Shown: positions 56,743 through 63,945 of the stretch, piece after piece
How positions within the stretch are numbered: position 1 is the first letter of the stretch
Layout of the letters: every line of letters starts with the position of its first letter
NCBI RefSeq assembly: GCF_001427225.1
Contig: NZ_LMFH01000005.1
Coordinates: forward strand, 181,668 to 245,667
Origin: Lysobacter sp. Root494
GTDB lineage: Bacteria > Pseudomonadota > Gammaproteobacteria > Xanthomonadales > Xanthomonadaceae
Direction: 5' to 3'
DNA: 64,000 nt
Notes under the pieces: model-generated
The model's database searches: none
Seen by the model: only the letters and a program-made list of their open reading frames with translations
Told to the model about the DNA's origin: nothing
Translations under genes and position numbers: made by a program

Positions 56743-58845
56743 TCACCAGATGACTACCTGCTTGTCGCCTTCACGCACCATCGGCTGGCCTGGCTTGCAC
56801 GAGAACGCGGTGGCGAATGCCGGCAGGTTCGAAGGCGCACCGATGGCGCGGAAGTTGGCAGGCGCGTGCTCGTCCGTCGTCAGGCGCGTTTCGAGCTCCT
56901 GCGGGGTGAAGTTGCGGCGCCACACCGTGGCCCAGTTGAGGAAGAAGCGCTGGTCGCGGGTCAGGCCGTCGGTCTTCGGATCCGGCGTACCCGTGGTGGC
57001 CTTCACCATCGCGTCGTACGCCGTGGCCAGGCCGCCGAGGTCGGCGATGTTTTCGCCGAGCGTGTGCTTGCCGTCGACGTGCTTGCCGGGCATCGCTTCG
57101 TAACTGTTGAACTGCGCCACCAGCTTGTCGGTACGGCCGGAGAAGCCCTTCGCATCGGCATCGGTCCACCAGTTCTCGAAGTTGCCGGTCGGTCCGAAGC
57201 GGCTGCCCTGGTCGTCGTAACCGTGCGTCATCTCATGGCCGATCACCGCGCCGATGCCGCCGTAATTCATTTCATCCGTCGCATTCGGATCGAAGAACGG
57301 AGGCTGCAGGATCGCGGCCGGGAACACGACTTCGTTGAACGACGGGTTGTAGTAGGCATTCACCATCTGCGGCGGCATGCCCCATTCGGTCTTGTCGACG
57401 GGCTTGCCGATCTTGCCGAGGTCCCACTTGTAGTTGAACTCGTTGGCGGCGAGCACGTTGCCGATGTAGCTCTCACGCGACGTCTCCAGGCCGGTCCAGT
57501 CGCGCCACTTGTCGGGATAGCCGATCTTCGGCGTGAACGCGGCCCACTTCTCGAGTGCCTTCTTCTTGGTTTCGTCGCTCATCCAGTCGAGCTTCTCGAT
57601 GCGCGCCTTGAGCGCTTCACGCAGGTTCTGCACCAGCGTTTCCATGCGCGCCTTCGACTCGGCCGGGAAGGCGACCTTGACGTACATCTGTCCCATCGTT
57701 TCACCGACCTGGCCTTCGATCTGGTCGAGCACGCGCTTGCCGCGCTCCTTCAGTTCCTTCTGGCCACGCAGCTTCTGGTTGTAGAACGCGAAGTTCTCCT
57801 GCACGAAATCGTCGGAGAGATAAGGCGACGAGGTGTCGATGGTGCGGAAGCGCAGGTAGCTCTGCCACGTGGTAGCCGGCACATCGTCCAGCATCCTGCT
57901 CACTTCCTGGTGGAAGCCGGGAATGGCGAGCGAGAACATCTTCGGCGTGGCCAGGCCCTGCGACTCGAAGAACTTCGTCCACGGGAAATTCGGCGCCAGC
58001 TTGTCGGCATCGGCCGGGCTGATCGGGTTGTAGTACAGCGACACGTCACGCGACAGTTCCGCACGCGACTTCGACGCCTTTGCCAGGCGCGTTTCGAACG
58101 CGACGATGTCCGCAGCCTGCTTCGCCGCATCCGCTGCCGGCACGCCCGACAGCTCGAGCACCTTGGCGGCGTGTTGCTGGTACGCGTCGAGCTTGTCCTT
58201 GTTCTTGGCGTCCGTGTAATAGGTCGAATCCGGCAGTCCCAGGCCGCCCTGGAGCGCGCCTGCGATGTTCATCGACGAGTCCTTAAAATCGGGCGTCGAA
58301 CCAAAACCGAACAGCACGTTCTCCCCCTTCGCCGCGCTGGTGCGCAGGTAGTCGGCGATCTTTTCCTTGCTGTCGAGCGTGGCGATGGCATCCAGGCGCG
58401 CCTTCAGCGGCGCGATGCCCTGCGCATTGATCTTTTCCGCATCCATGCCGGTGGCGAAGATGTCGCCGACGATCTTTTCGACACCCGAGGCATTCGCATT
58501 CGCGGCAGCCTGCTCGGCGAGCTGGCGCTGCACGGCCTTGGAGCGCTCGCTCAGCATCTCGAAAGCGCCCCATGACGTGCGATCACCCGGGATCGCATTG
58601 GCAGCGAGCCACTTGCCATTCACGTAGCCGCCGAAATCGGCGCACGCGTCCTTGCTGCTGTCGAGATCGCCGATGGCGAAGCGGTTGACCGGCGGAAGCT
58701 TGCTTTCGTCGAGTTTGAGCGCGGTTTCCGTGGTCGCGGCGGGGGCTTCCGCCTTGGCGGCTTCTTCCTTCTTCGCGCAGCCGGCCAGTGCGGCCGCGAC
58801 GGCAATGGACAACATCAGGACTTGCGGTTTCTTCACGACATTCAT
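56743..58845 (-). CDS. M13-family zinc metallopeptidase (neprilysin-like) lipoprotein
   Basis: A 700-residue protein with a lipoprotein signal (LMLSIAVAAALAGC, Cys about 22). The M13 N-domain begins DACADFGGYVNGKWLAANAIPGDRTSWG. The catalytic domain has NAYYNPSFNEVVFPAAILQPPFF, the intact zinc motif GHEMTH (AVIGHEMTHGYDDQGSRF) and the third ligand in GENIADLGG. It should cleave peptides at the cell surface or in the periplasm. The ATG at 58845 (MNVVKKPQ) is preferred over the TTG at 58851. Confidence 0.95.
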   Translation of the reverse strand: MNVVKKPQVLMLSIAVAAALAGCAKKEEAAKAEAPAATTETALKLDESKLPPVNRFAIGDLDSSKDACADFGGYVNGKWLAANAIPGDRTSWGAFEMLSERSKAVQRQLAEQAAANANASGVEKIVGDIFATGMDAEKINAQGIAPLKARLDAIATLDSKEKIADYLRTSAAKGENVLFGFGSTPDFKDSSMNIAGALQGGLGLPDSTYYTDAKNKDKLDAYQQHAAKVLELSGVPAADAAKQAADIVAFETRLAKASKSRAELSRDVSLYYNPISPADADKLAPNFPWTKFFESQGLATPKMFSLAIPGFHQEVSRMLDDVPATTWQSYLRFRTIDTSSPYLSDDFVQENFAFYNQKLRGQKELKERGKRVLDQIEGQVGETMGQMYVKVAFPAESKARMETLVQNLREALKARIEKLDWMSDETKKKALEKWAAFTPKIGYPDKWRDWTGLETSRESYIGNVLAANEFNYKWDLGKIGKPVDKTEWGMPPQMVNAYYNPSFNEVVFPAAILQPPFFDPNATDEMNYGGIGAVIGHEMTHGYDDQGSRFGPTGNFENWWTDADAKGFSGRTDKLVAQFNSYEAMPGKHVDGKHTLGENIADLGGLATAYDAMVKATTGTPDPKTDGLTRDQRFFLNWATVWRRNFTPQELETRLTTDEHAPANFRAIGAPSNLPAFATAFSCKPGQPMVREGDKQVVIW

Positions 58846-59050
58846 GGGCAAACGGCTCCGGCCAGGCGACGGGATGCCCCAGGGTTGGGGCGACAGCCGA
58901 CATTAGCCAGCTTCATCCGCCCCGAGAGGTGTCGAAAGTCAGGGATGGCACTGATTTTGCCGCTTCGGGGCGTTCATTCGTCTGGATTGCGAGGCCGTGG
59001 GGTGGTGTAGTGCCCTTTGACCGATTCATGGCGTTCAGCGAGGAGGGAGC

Positions 59051-60424
59051 GTGCGCGTACGTTTTCATGGAGCCGCGGGCGAAGTCACGGGCTCGCTGCA
59101 CGAGGTAGAAGCTGCGGGTCGCCGCATCCTGCTCGACTGCGGAATGATCCAGGGGAGCGTCGAGGCCGAGCGCCGCAATGCCGATCCCTTCCCCTTCGAG
59201 GTATCCACGCTCGATGGATTGATCATCAGTCATGCGCACATCGACCACATCGGTCGCGTGCCGTTGCTGGTGAAGCGCGGCTTCAGCGGGCCGATCTATG
59301 CACAGGAAGCCACCGCCGAATTGATGCCGATCATGCTGCTCGATGCGGCGTCGATCGCAGCGAACGACGCCGAACGGACCAATCGCCATCGGCGCCAAGG
59401 CGAAGCGCAGGCGGCTCCCCTTTACACGCGCGACGACGTCGAAGCCGCAATGCGGCTCGTGAAACCGCTTCCGTACGATCAGCGAAGTCGCGTATTGCCC
59501 GGAGTCGACATCGTCTTCCGCGATGCCGGACACATCCTCGGATCATCGATCGTCGAATTGGTTGCCGATGGAAAGACACTGGTGTTTTCCGGTGACCTTG
59601 GCCCGAAAAACACGCCGATTCTCCGTGACCTGTCGCCTATAGGCCGCGCCGATATCGTGCTGATGGAATCGACGTACGGCGATCGCCTGCATCGCGACCG
59701 CGAGGCCACGATCGCTGAACTCGGAGGAATACTCGACGCCGCGTGGAAACAGAATGGCAACGTGCTCATCCCGGCATTTGCCGTCGGTCGCAGCCAGGAA
59801 CTGCTCTACTGGTTCGCGCGTTATTGGAACGAGTGGAACCTGTCGCGGTGGCAGATTTTTCTCGACAGTCCCATGGCGCAGAAGGTGGTGAAGGTCTATG
59901 ACCGAAACCAGGATCTGTTCGACGAAGACGCGAAACGCGTGTGGGCAGGGAAACCGACGCCGTTCCAGCTTCCGAACCTGCGCTTCACGGAGACCGCGCA
60001 GGAATCGATGGCGATAAACCACATTGCCAGCGGCACGATCATCATCGCTGGCAACGGCATGGCCAACGCAGGTCGCATCCTTCACCATCTTCGCCACCGA
60101 TTGGATCGCCCGCAGACGCACGTCGTCTTTGTCGGTTACCAGGCAGAAGGAACCATCGGGCGTCGCCTTGTGGACGGAGCGCGATGGGTGCGTATCCACG
60201 GTCGCGACATCCGCGCCAACGCACAACGCCATACGATCGGTGGACTCTCCGCGCATACCGACCAGCACGGACTCATTGAGTGGTATGGCCAGATCGCCGG
60301 ACATCCCCCACTGGTGCTCGTGCATGGCGAAGACAAGGCACGCGAGGCGCTGGCAGGCGAGATCGGCGATCGCTTCGGCGTCAGTGCGGAGCTTGCGAGG
60401 CCGGCGATGGAGCTGGAAGTTTGA
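59051..60424 (+). CDS. Beta-CASP metallo-beta-lactamase nuclease (RNA-processing type)
   Basis: A 457-residue protein with the MBL core motif HxHxDH in IISHAHIDHIGRVPL, DAGHILGSSIVEL and SGDLGPKN, then a beta-CASP insert (VLMESTYGDRLHRDREATIAEL) and IPAFAVGRSQELLYW. The C-terminal GGLSAHTDQHGLIEWYG carries the final His. This is the YSH1/CPSF-73-like group of bacterial RNases. The start is GTG at 59051. It is the last chromosomal-type gene before the integron array. Confidence 0.93.
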   Translation: MRVRFHGAAGEVTGSLHEVEAAGRRILLDCGMIQGSVEAERRNADPFPFEVSTLDGLIISHAHIDHIGRVPLLVKRGFSGPIYAQEATAELMPIMLLDAASIAANDAERTNRHRRQGEAQAAPLYTRDDVEAAMRLVKPLPYDQRSRVLPGVDIVFRDAGHILGSSIVELVADGKTLVFSGDLGPKNTPILRDLSPIGRADIVLMESTYGDRLHRDREATIAELGGILDAAWKQNGNVLIPAFAVGRSQELLYWFARYWNEWNLSRWQIFLDSPMAQKVVKVYDRNQDLFDEDAKRVWAGKPTPFQLPNLRFTETAQESMAINHIASGTIIIAGNGMANAGRILHHLRHRLDRPQTHVVFVGYQAEGTIGRRLVDGARWVRIHGRDIRANAQRHTIGGLSAHTDQHGLIEWYGQIAGHPPLVLVHGEDKAREALAGEIGDRFGVSAELARPAMELEV

Positions 60425-60841
60425 GAGCGTTGTAGCCGCCTGCTTGAGCAGTGGAGTGATCCGGCCGCATTTACGGGTATCTCGATAGGCTGTTCCAGCA
60501 TGTGTTTGAACCGGGAGCACCTGGCCTTGAGTTGATGCGGACGAATGTTCGTGGGTTGCAAGGCTGGAGACGAAGGCGGCTTCTCGGCCCAGCGTTTGAC
60601 CCCTAGAGCGCGAATATTCCCAAGGCGGGCGATCTGAAGGCGGATTCTCTGATCACAACATTCATGGCGTGCATCTCCTGATGGTGGAGATGCATGCGAG
60701 AGCCGTGGCGTCCGAATTGCGGATATCTCCGGCATCCCTTGCTGTCGCCGTGCAGCTCACGTTCGCTGTCACGGCGCTCGGCTACAGCAGGTTGGCGCCG
60801 CGTTGCGAAGCCACGCTGCGGTCGGAGAGAGGGGCTGAACC
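60425..60841. other. 417-bp stretch with no supported gene
   Basis: No ORF here looks real. A hairpin TGCATCTCC/GGAGATGCA (60670-60694) has a 7-nt loop and no T-tract. This is the junction between the beta-CASP gene and the end of the cassette array, where a last attC would be expected beyond the GNAT gene. I find no site with the shape of the other six. Confidence 0.5.
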
Positions 60842-61369
60842 TCATATCGCCATTCTCATGCGGGAAACTGGAACTCGAATGCCTCCAGGCAGATCCAGGT
60901 CGAAACGCTCCAGAACCACAAATCCCGATGCCAGATAGAGAGGTTCGCCTGGCAGGGTGGCGACCAGTTCCAGCGAGGAAAAGCCGCTCTGTTTTGACGC
61001 AGCTATGCACGCGGCCATGAGCCGTCCTCCCAAGCCACGACGCGCCATGGCAGGGTGAACGAAGAATGCACGAATGCGAGCCTGCTCGGTGGCAGGATCG
61101 AGCAGCGGATCCGCCCCGGTTTTAGTTTGATCACCACCGAAAAGCGTACGCCGCTTGCTCCAGCCACCACAGGCAACAATTTTCCTTCCATCTTCGATGA
61201 CGAAGTAGGTCCTATCGTCAATCAGCTGAGTGTCGACGCCGAATACGTGACGAGTAATCGCCTCCGCTTGCTCCAGGGAGTAGTAGCCAATACTCAGGGA
61301 GCGACCGGAGAGTTCAATGAGCTCGCCAAGTTCAGGAATGTCGGATCGTTCGGCAGTACGAAGTTCCAT
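60842..61369 (-). CDS. GNAT-family N-acetyltransferase in the last cassette
   Basis: A 175-residue acetyltransferase: MELRTAERSDIPELGELIELS, the acetyl-CoA motif A in IRAFFVHPAMARRGLGGRLMAACI (Q/R-x-x-G-x-G/A type: RRGLGG), and LYLASGFVVLERFDLDL at the end. The start ATG lies 25 bp after the decayed attC at 61390-61443, in cassette orientation. No attC is recognised beyond its stop codon, so this is either the oldest cassette with a lost site or a neighbouring chromosomal gene. The substrate is unknown. Confidence 0.88.
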   Translation of the reverse strand: MELRTAERSDIPELGELIELSGRSLSIGYYSLEQAEAITRHVFGVDTQLIDDRTYFVIEDGRKIVACGGWSKRRTLFGGDQTKTGADPLLDPATEQARIRAFFVHPAMARRGLGGRLMAACIAASKQSGFSSLELVATLPGEPLYLASGFVVLERFDLDLPGGIRVPVSRMRMAI

Positions 61370-61389
61370 TGCGAGAGCCCTTCTACCGG

Positions 61390-61443
61390 TTTTGTCGCCT
61401 GAATTAAGCTGAGCTGCGAAGTGGCTTGAATGAATTGCTATTC
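61390..61443 (-). other. Decayed integron attC site (f)
   Basis: On the minus strand it reads GAATAGC-AATTCATTC ... AATTCAGGC-GACAAAA. The L'' and L' boxes match the other sites, but the R'' AAC has become AGC, the R' GTTA has become GACA, and 6 bp are missing from the middle. The R'' still pairs over CACCACT with the start of the pseudogene cassette, so the cassette boundary is real. It is probably poorly active. Confidence 0.8.
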
Positions 61444-61453
61444 ACCACTCCGT

Positions 61454-61818
61454 TTAGCAAACCAATTGCTTCGGGTGGCGATATCCGGCGACAACACATC
61501 CTGTCTGCTTTCATTCCACTCTGTCAGATACGAAATCACGCAGCCATTACTAATCATTGCGCTTCCATTGGAAGTGATAGCAGTGCGGCCAAGCCAGCCG
61601 GTTGAATCAACTTGGCTATTGGAACTGTAGTTACAGCAGTCTTGATGAGCCCGCCCCACACGAACTGAAATGCTCGGACACCATTGCCTATATCCATGCG
61701 GCGATTGGCTGGCCGCTGAAAAGCATCACCTCGCGAATGTCTTGACCACATAACTCTTCATCTCGGTGGAAACGCATCCGGCGAGGACAGCTACCAGCAG
61801 CGCGAAAACGAACCTCAT
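61454..61818 (-). pseudogene. Frameshifted cassette lipoprotein gene
   Basis: The ATG at 61818 gives MRFVFALLVAVLAGCVSTEM, a lipoprotein signal with lipobox LAGC, then KSYVVKTFAR and a stop after 30 codons. In other frames the coding resumes: GQDIREVMLFSGQPIAA, then MDIGNGVRAFQFVWGG, then NYSSNSQVDSTGWLGRTAIT and NGCVISYLTEWNESRQ, and last YRHPKQLVC with a stop at 61454. Joined together these make one protein of about 120 residues, of a type I recall from integron cassettes. Four frameshifts are needed, the first two being single-base losses. The gene lies exactly between attC sites f and e. Confidence 0.75.
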
Positions 61819-61834
61819 TGAAGCCTCCAGTGGT

Positions 61835-61894
61835 GTCTAACGCCTGTATTAAGCTGAGCCGCGAAGCGGCTTCGGCTTGAATGAATTGTTAGAG
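61835..61894 (-). other. Integron attC site (e), 60 bp
   Basis: On the minus strand R'' is CTCTAAC and R' is GTTAGAC. L'' is AATTCATTC and L' is AATACAGGC, with a self-complementary centre (GAAGCCGCTTCGCGGCTC). There is one variant in L' (AATACAGGC for AATTCAGGC). The R'' pairs with the start of the two-gene cassette. Confidence 0.93.
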
Positions 61895-61899
61895 CCCAC

Positions 61900-62097
61900 T
61901 CATCGACCACAGCAACGACACGTGTCACCTAACGGTCCGGTGTGGAGTTTAGTGGCCGAACGGACACTCTCTGTCAGAGACTCCTGTGAGACGGTGCCAC
62001 TCCTCTCATACCGTTCAATAAAGCTCGCGAAATCACGCTTCTGCGCAGAAGATAAGCTCATCCACCCCTGCAGTACCTGCGCCACTACCTTGTCCAT
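61900..62097 (-). CDS. 65-residue partner of the SLATT-like protein in the same cassette
   Basis: I do not recognise this small protein. It is mostly helical (MDKVVAQVLQGWMSLSSAQK, FASFIERYERSGTVSQESL) and ends CRCCGR, with a Cys-x-Cys-Cys cluster. Its ATG overlaps the end of the SLATT-like gene by 13 bp, so it is translated from the same transcript. Its stop TGA lies 6 bp before the R'' of attC e. The tight overlap and shared cassette suggest a regulator, antidote or partner of the membrane protein. Confidence 0.72.
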   Translation of the reverse strand: MDKVVAQVLQGWMSLSSAQKRDFASFIERYERSGTVSQESLTESVRSATKLHTGPLGDTCRCCGR

Positions 62098-62672
62098 TTA
62101 AACCTCCCACAAATGTCGCAATCTGTCGATTGCATGCTGAGTGGAACAATTCCACATCCCGAGCATTCTTTTTGGAATTGCCTGAGTGCGGCACGGTGGC
62201 CGCGGCGAAGCTCTTTATCATCAACTCCAGCCTTTCCATCCTGATTGCGGCGCGCGTTGTCTGTGGCCACCAACTCTCGGTACCGCGCATCAAAATCTGC
62301 AGGCACGCTATTGGCTAGCGACCCTAGTTGCTTGAATCTCTCAGAAATCGCCCTGTTATCAATGCTCGAGTCCAGCGCGTACTCCAAAGAGGCGGGCCAG
62401 CCGTAGACGACCGACATACCACTAAGCAGCAACTGAGCGAGACCGATAGTACCCGCGACCAGCGCCGCCTGCGTCAGGTATGGGGTAGTGGTGCCATAGG
62501 TCATGACAGCACCACCCAGCAATAGTGGAACAGCGATGCCCAAGCCTGAAATTGCGTTTAAAAGCCTACGATAGCTGCGTGCCCTGAGCGCGAAAAGTTC
62601 AGCGGTGCCATAAGCGAATATCGCTCTATCCCAGCAGTCTTTGAGTTGGACATCATGTGCTGTCGTAGTCAT
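62085..62672 (-). CDS. Two-TM SLATT-like protein with CxxCx(11)CxxC tail
   Basis: A 195-residue protein. A charged N-terminal helix (about 8-38) leads into two TM helices (about 40-60, SGLGIAVPLLLGGAVMTYG, and 65-90, LTQAALVAGTIGLAQLLLSG), then a helical region ending in a zinc-like tail with Cys170, Cys173, Cys185 and Cys188. Spacing C-x2-C-x11-C-x2-C is exactly the mark of the family called mobilome CxxCx(11)CxxC proteins, related to SLATT domains. SLATT proteins are 2-TM putative pore formers in nucleotide-signalled anti-phage systems. The cassette also encodes the overlapping 65-residue protein. A defence or toxin role is inferred. Confidence 0.85.
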   Translation of the reverse strand: MTTTAHDVQLKDCWDRAIFAYGTAELFALRARSYRRLLNAISGLGIAVPLLLGGAVMTYGTTTPYLTQAALVAGTIGLAQLLLSGMSVVYGWPASLEYALDSSIDNRAISERFKQLGSLANSVPADFDARYRELVATDNARRNQDGKAGVDDKELRRGHRAALRQFQKECSGCGIVPLSMQSTDCDICGRFKWTR

Positions 62673-62696
62673 GGAATGCAGTGCCCTCCCCGTGGG

Positions 62697-62756
62697 CTCT
62701 TACGCCTGAATTAAGCCGAGCCGCGAAGCGGCTTCGGCTTGAATGAATTGTTATGC
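62697..62756 (-). other. Integron attC site (d), 60 bp
   Basis: On the minus strand R'' is GCATAAC, matching the start of the preceding cassette, and R' is GTAAGAG (the usual GTTAGAG with one change). L'' and L' are AATTCATTC and AATTCAGGC. The two-gene cassette begins here: its start GAGCCCAC pairs with the R'' region of attC e. Confidence 0.93.
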
Positions 62757-63005
62757 AGCCCGGAGAGCTGGTGAAGTGCTGCCGCTGAAGCGATCTTAGC
62801 GCGGAAGAATCGGTGCACGGGAATCACCCCATGGAAGCCAGGGCAAGGATCGGGCGAGCTCGAGCAGCCGAAGGCGAGGCGCCGCAACCGGAGCACGAAA
62901 GGCTATGCCGACGTGGCGGGGCGGCGCTTAGTGGCCGACGTGGGCCGTTGCCCTTTGCGATGCGACCGAGTTTGCGAGAACACAAACCAGCCTTTTCGCC
63001 ACCGC
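62757..63005 (-). other. Cassette with no convincing gene
   Basis: The 249 bp between attC d and c contain only weak ORFs on the minus strand: 62824-63009 (61 codons, ATG within R' GTTATGC, starting MRGGEKAGLCSRKLG) and 62711-62896 (61 codons, running through attC d and ending NNSFKPKPLRGSA). Neither has protein-like composition. ORF-less cassettes are known and may carry promoters or RNAs. Confidence 0.5.
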
Positions 63006-63065
63006 GCATAACGCCTGAATTAAGCCGAGCCGCGAAGCGGCTTCGGCTTGAATGAATTGTTAGCG
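63006..63065 (-). other. Integron attC site (c), 60 bp
   Basis: On the minus strand R'' is CGCTAAC and R' is GTTATGC. The stop codon TAA of the secreted-protein gene lies within R''. The internal sequence matches sites a, b and d. Confidence 0.95.
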
Positions 63066-63461
63066 CTCATCCGAGCGATCCAAAATTGCTGGAGTAAAGC
63101 CGCCGCCGTACGGGATGAACGCAGTCCACTTGTCGGTCAACGTGTGGCCGGCGAAGCTGAAGATCTGCAGGTGAAGTACGGGGCCGCCACGTTCTAGGGC
63201 GATTGTCCATAGTTCTGACTGACGACAAGCGCCGAAGAATCGAGATCTTGGCACGGAATTGTTTCCCTCATCTGTAGGGTTGAACGGCCCATCCGCAGGA
63301 GAAACTGGGCCACCCACAATTTTGACGAGATGAGCGCGGATATCCGTCGGTACCTCAGACCAAGTGATGTCAGGAGTGCACGTCCGATCAGCCGCACTAG
63401 CCGGCCCAGAGACAACGCCGTAAGTTACGAGGACGAGAGCAAATGCGAGAAGTTTAGACAT
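63060..63461 (-). CDS. Small secreted protein in an integron cassette
   Basis: A 133-residue protein with a clear signal peptide (MSKLLAFALVLVTYGVVSG, cleaved near AASA about residue 23). The mature part (RTCTPDITWSEVPTDIRAHL, SRFFGACRQSELWTIALERG, TLTDKWTAFIPYGGGFTPAIL) has two Cys residues that could form a disulfide. I do not recognise it. The ATG is 3 bp from the R' box of attC b, and the stop lies inside attC c. The gene fills its cassette. Confidence 0.82.
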   Translation of the reverse strand: MSKLLAFALVLVTYGVVSGPASAADRTCTPDITWSEVPTDIRAHLVKIVGGPVSPADGPFNPTDEGNNSVPRSRFFGACRQSELWTIALERGGPVLHLQIFSFAGHTLTDKWTAFIPYGGGFTPAILDRSDER

Positions 63462-63464
63462 GAG

Positions 63465-63524
63465 CGCTAACGCCTGAATTAAGCCGAGCCGCGAAGCGGC
63501 TTCGGCTTGAATGAATTGTTAGAG
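63465..63524 (-). other. Integron attC site (b), 60 bp
   Basis: On the minus strand R'' is CTCTAAC and R' is GTTAGCG. The extended pairing GTTAGCGCTC with GAGCGCTAAC of the next site marks the cassette ends exactly. The stop codon of the ParB-like gene lies in R''. Confidence 0.95.
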
Positions 63525-63872
63525 GTCATTCCAGCTGAAGTACGGCCGCAACACAACTGGTACGTGGCTAAAACCAAGAGCTGCGGACAGATGGTAACGG
63601 TGAAAACCATTGCGAAGTCTGTAGCGACGGCCTGTAGCATCCGGTGGCTCGTCGATCTCGACCGGCGGAAGCGCATCGCCCTTGCGGATGGCCGCCAAAA
63701 TGGCCATCGCTCGCTCGCGATCTATGGTTGTGCGGGTAGCCGGGGCAGCGATATCAGCAAGCGCAATGATCGGTGCAGATGCGTCGATGCAAAGATAACT
63801 GGGAGTTAATGGATCAAACGCATCCAGGCGTGACGTAACGATGAGCGCTCTTATCTTGTAGGCGAGCGACAT
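63519..63872 (-). CDS. ParB-N-like domain protein in an integron cassette
   Basis: A 117-residue protein resembling the ParB/Srx N-terminal nuclease-like fold: MAILAAIRKGDALPPVEIDEPPD, and GFHRYHLSAALGFSHVPVVLRPYF, where the typical DGxHRxxAA pattern reads NGFHRYHLSAA. A long N-terminal part (SLAYKIRALIVTSRLDAFDPLTPSYL) precedes it. The spacer to the R' of attC a is 13 bp and the stop is in R'' of attC b. ParB-like cassette proteins may be DNA-binding or NTP-using; the target is unknown. Confidence 0.78.
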   Translation of the reverse strand: MSLAYKIRALIVTSRLDAFDPLTPSYLCIDASAPIIALADIAAPATRTTIDRERAMAILAAIRKGDALPPVEIDEPPDATGRRYRLRNGFHRYHLSAALGFSHVPVVLRPYFSWNDL

Positions 63873-63885
63873 TCTTCCTAATGAC

Positions 63886-63945
63886 CTCTAACGCCTGAAT
63901 TAAGCCGAGCCGCGAAGCGGCTTCGGCTTGAATGAATTGTTAGGC
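63886..63945 (-). other. Integron attC site (a), 60 bp
   Basis: On the minus strand R'' is GCCTAAC and R' is GTTAGAG. L'' AATTCATTC and L' AATTCAGGC flank the hairpin core. R' continues as GTTAGAGGTCA, which pairs with TGACCTCTAAC of attC b, as expected of one cassette. Confidence 0.95.

Noticed and set aside
60770..60842. A possible attC after the GNAT stop codon
   Set aside because: GGTT and AACC blocks flank a GC hairpin, but the order is reversed for R''/R' and the L boxes AATTCATTC and AATTCAGGC are missing.
61438..61659. A separate 73-residue cassette gene
   Set aside because: It is a fragment of the frameshifted lipoprotein gene: its sequence continues pieces found in the other two frames.
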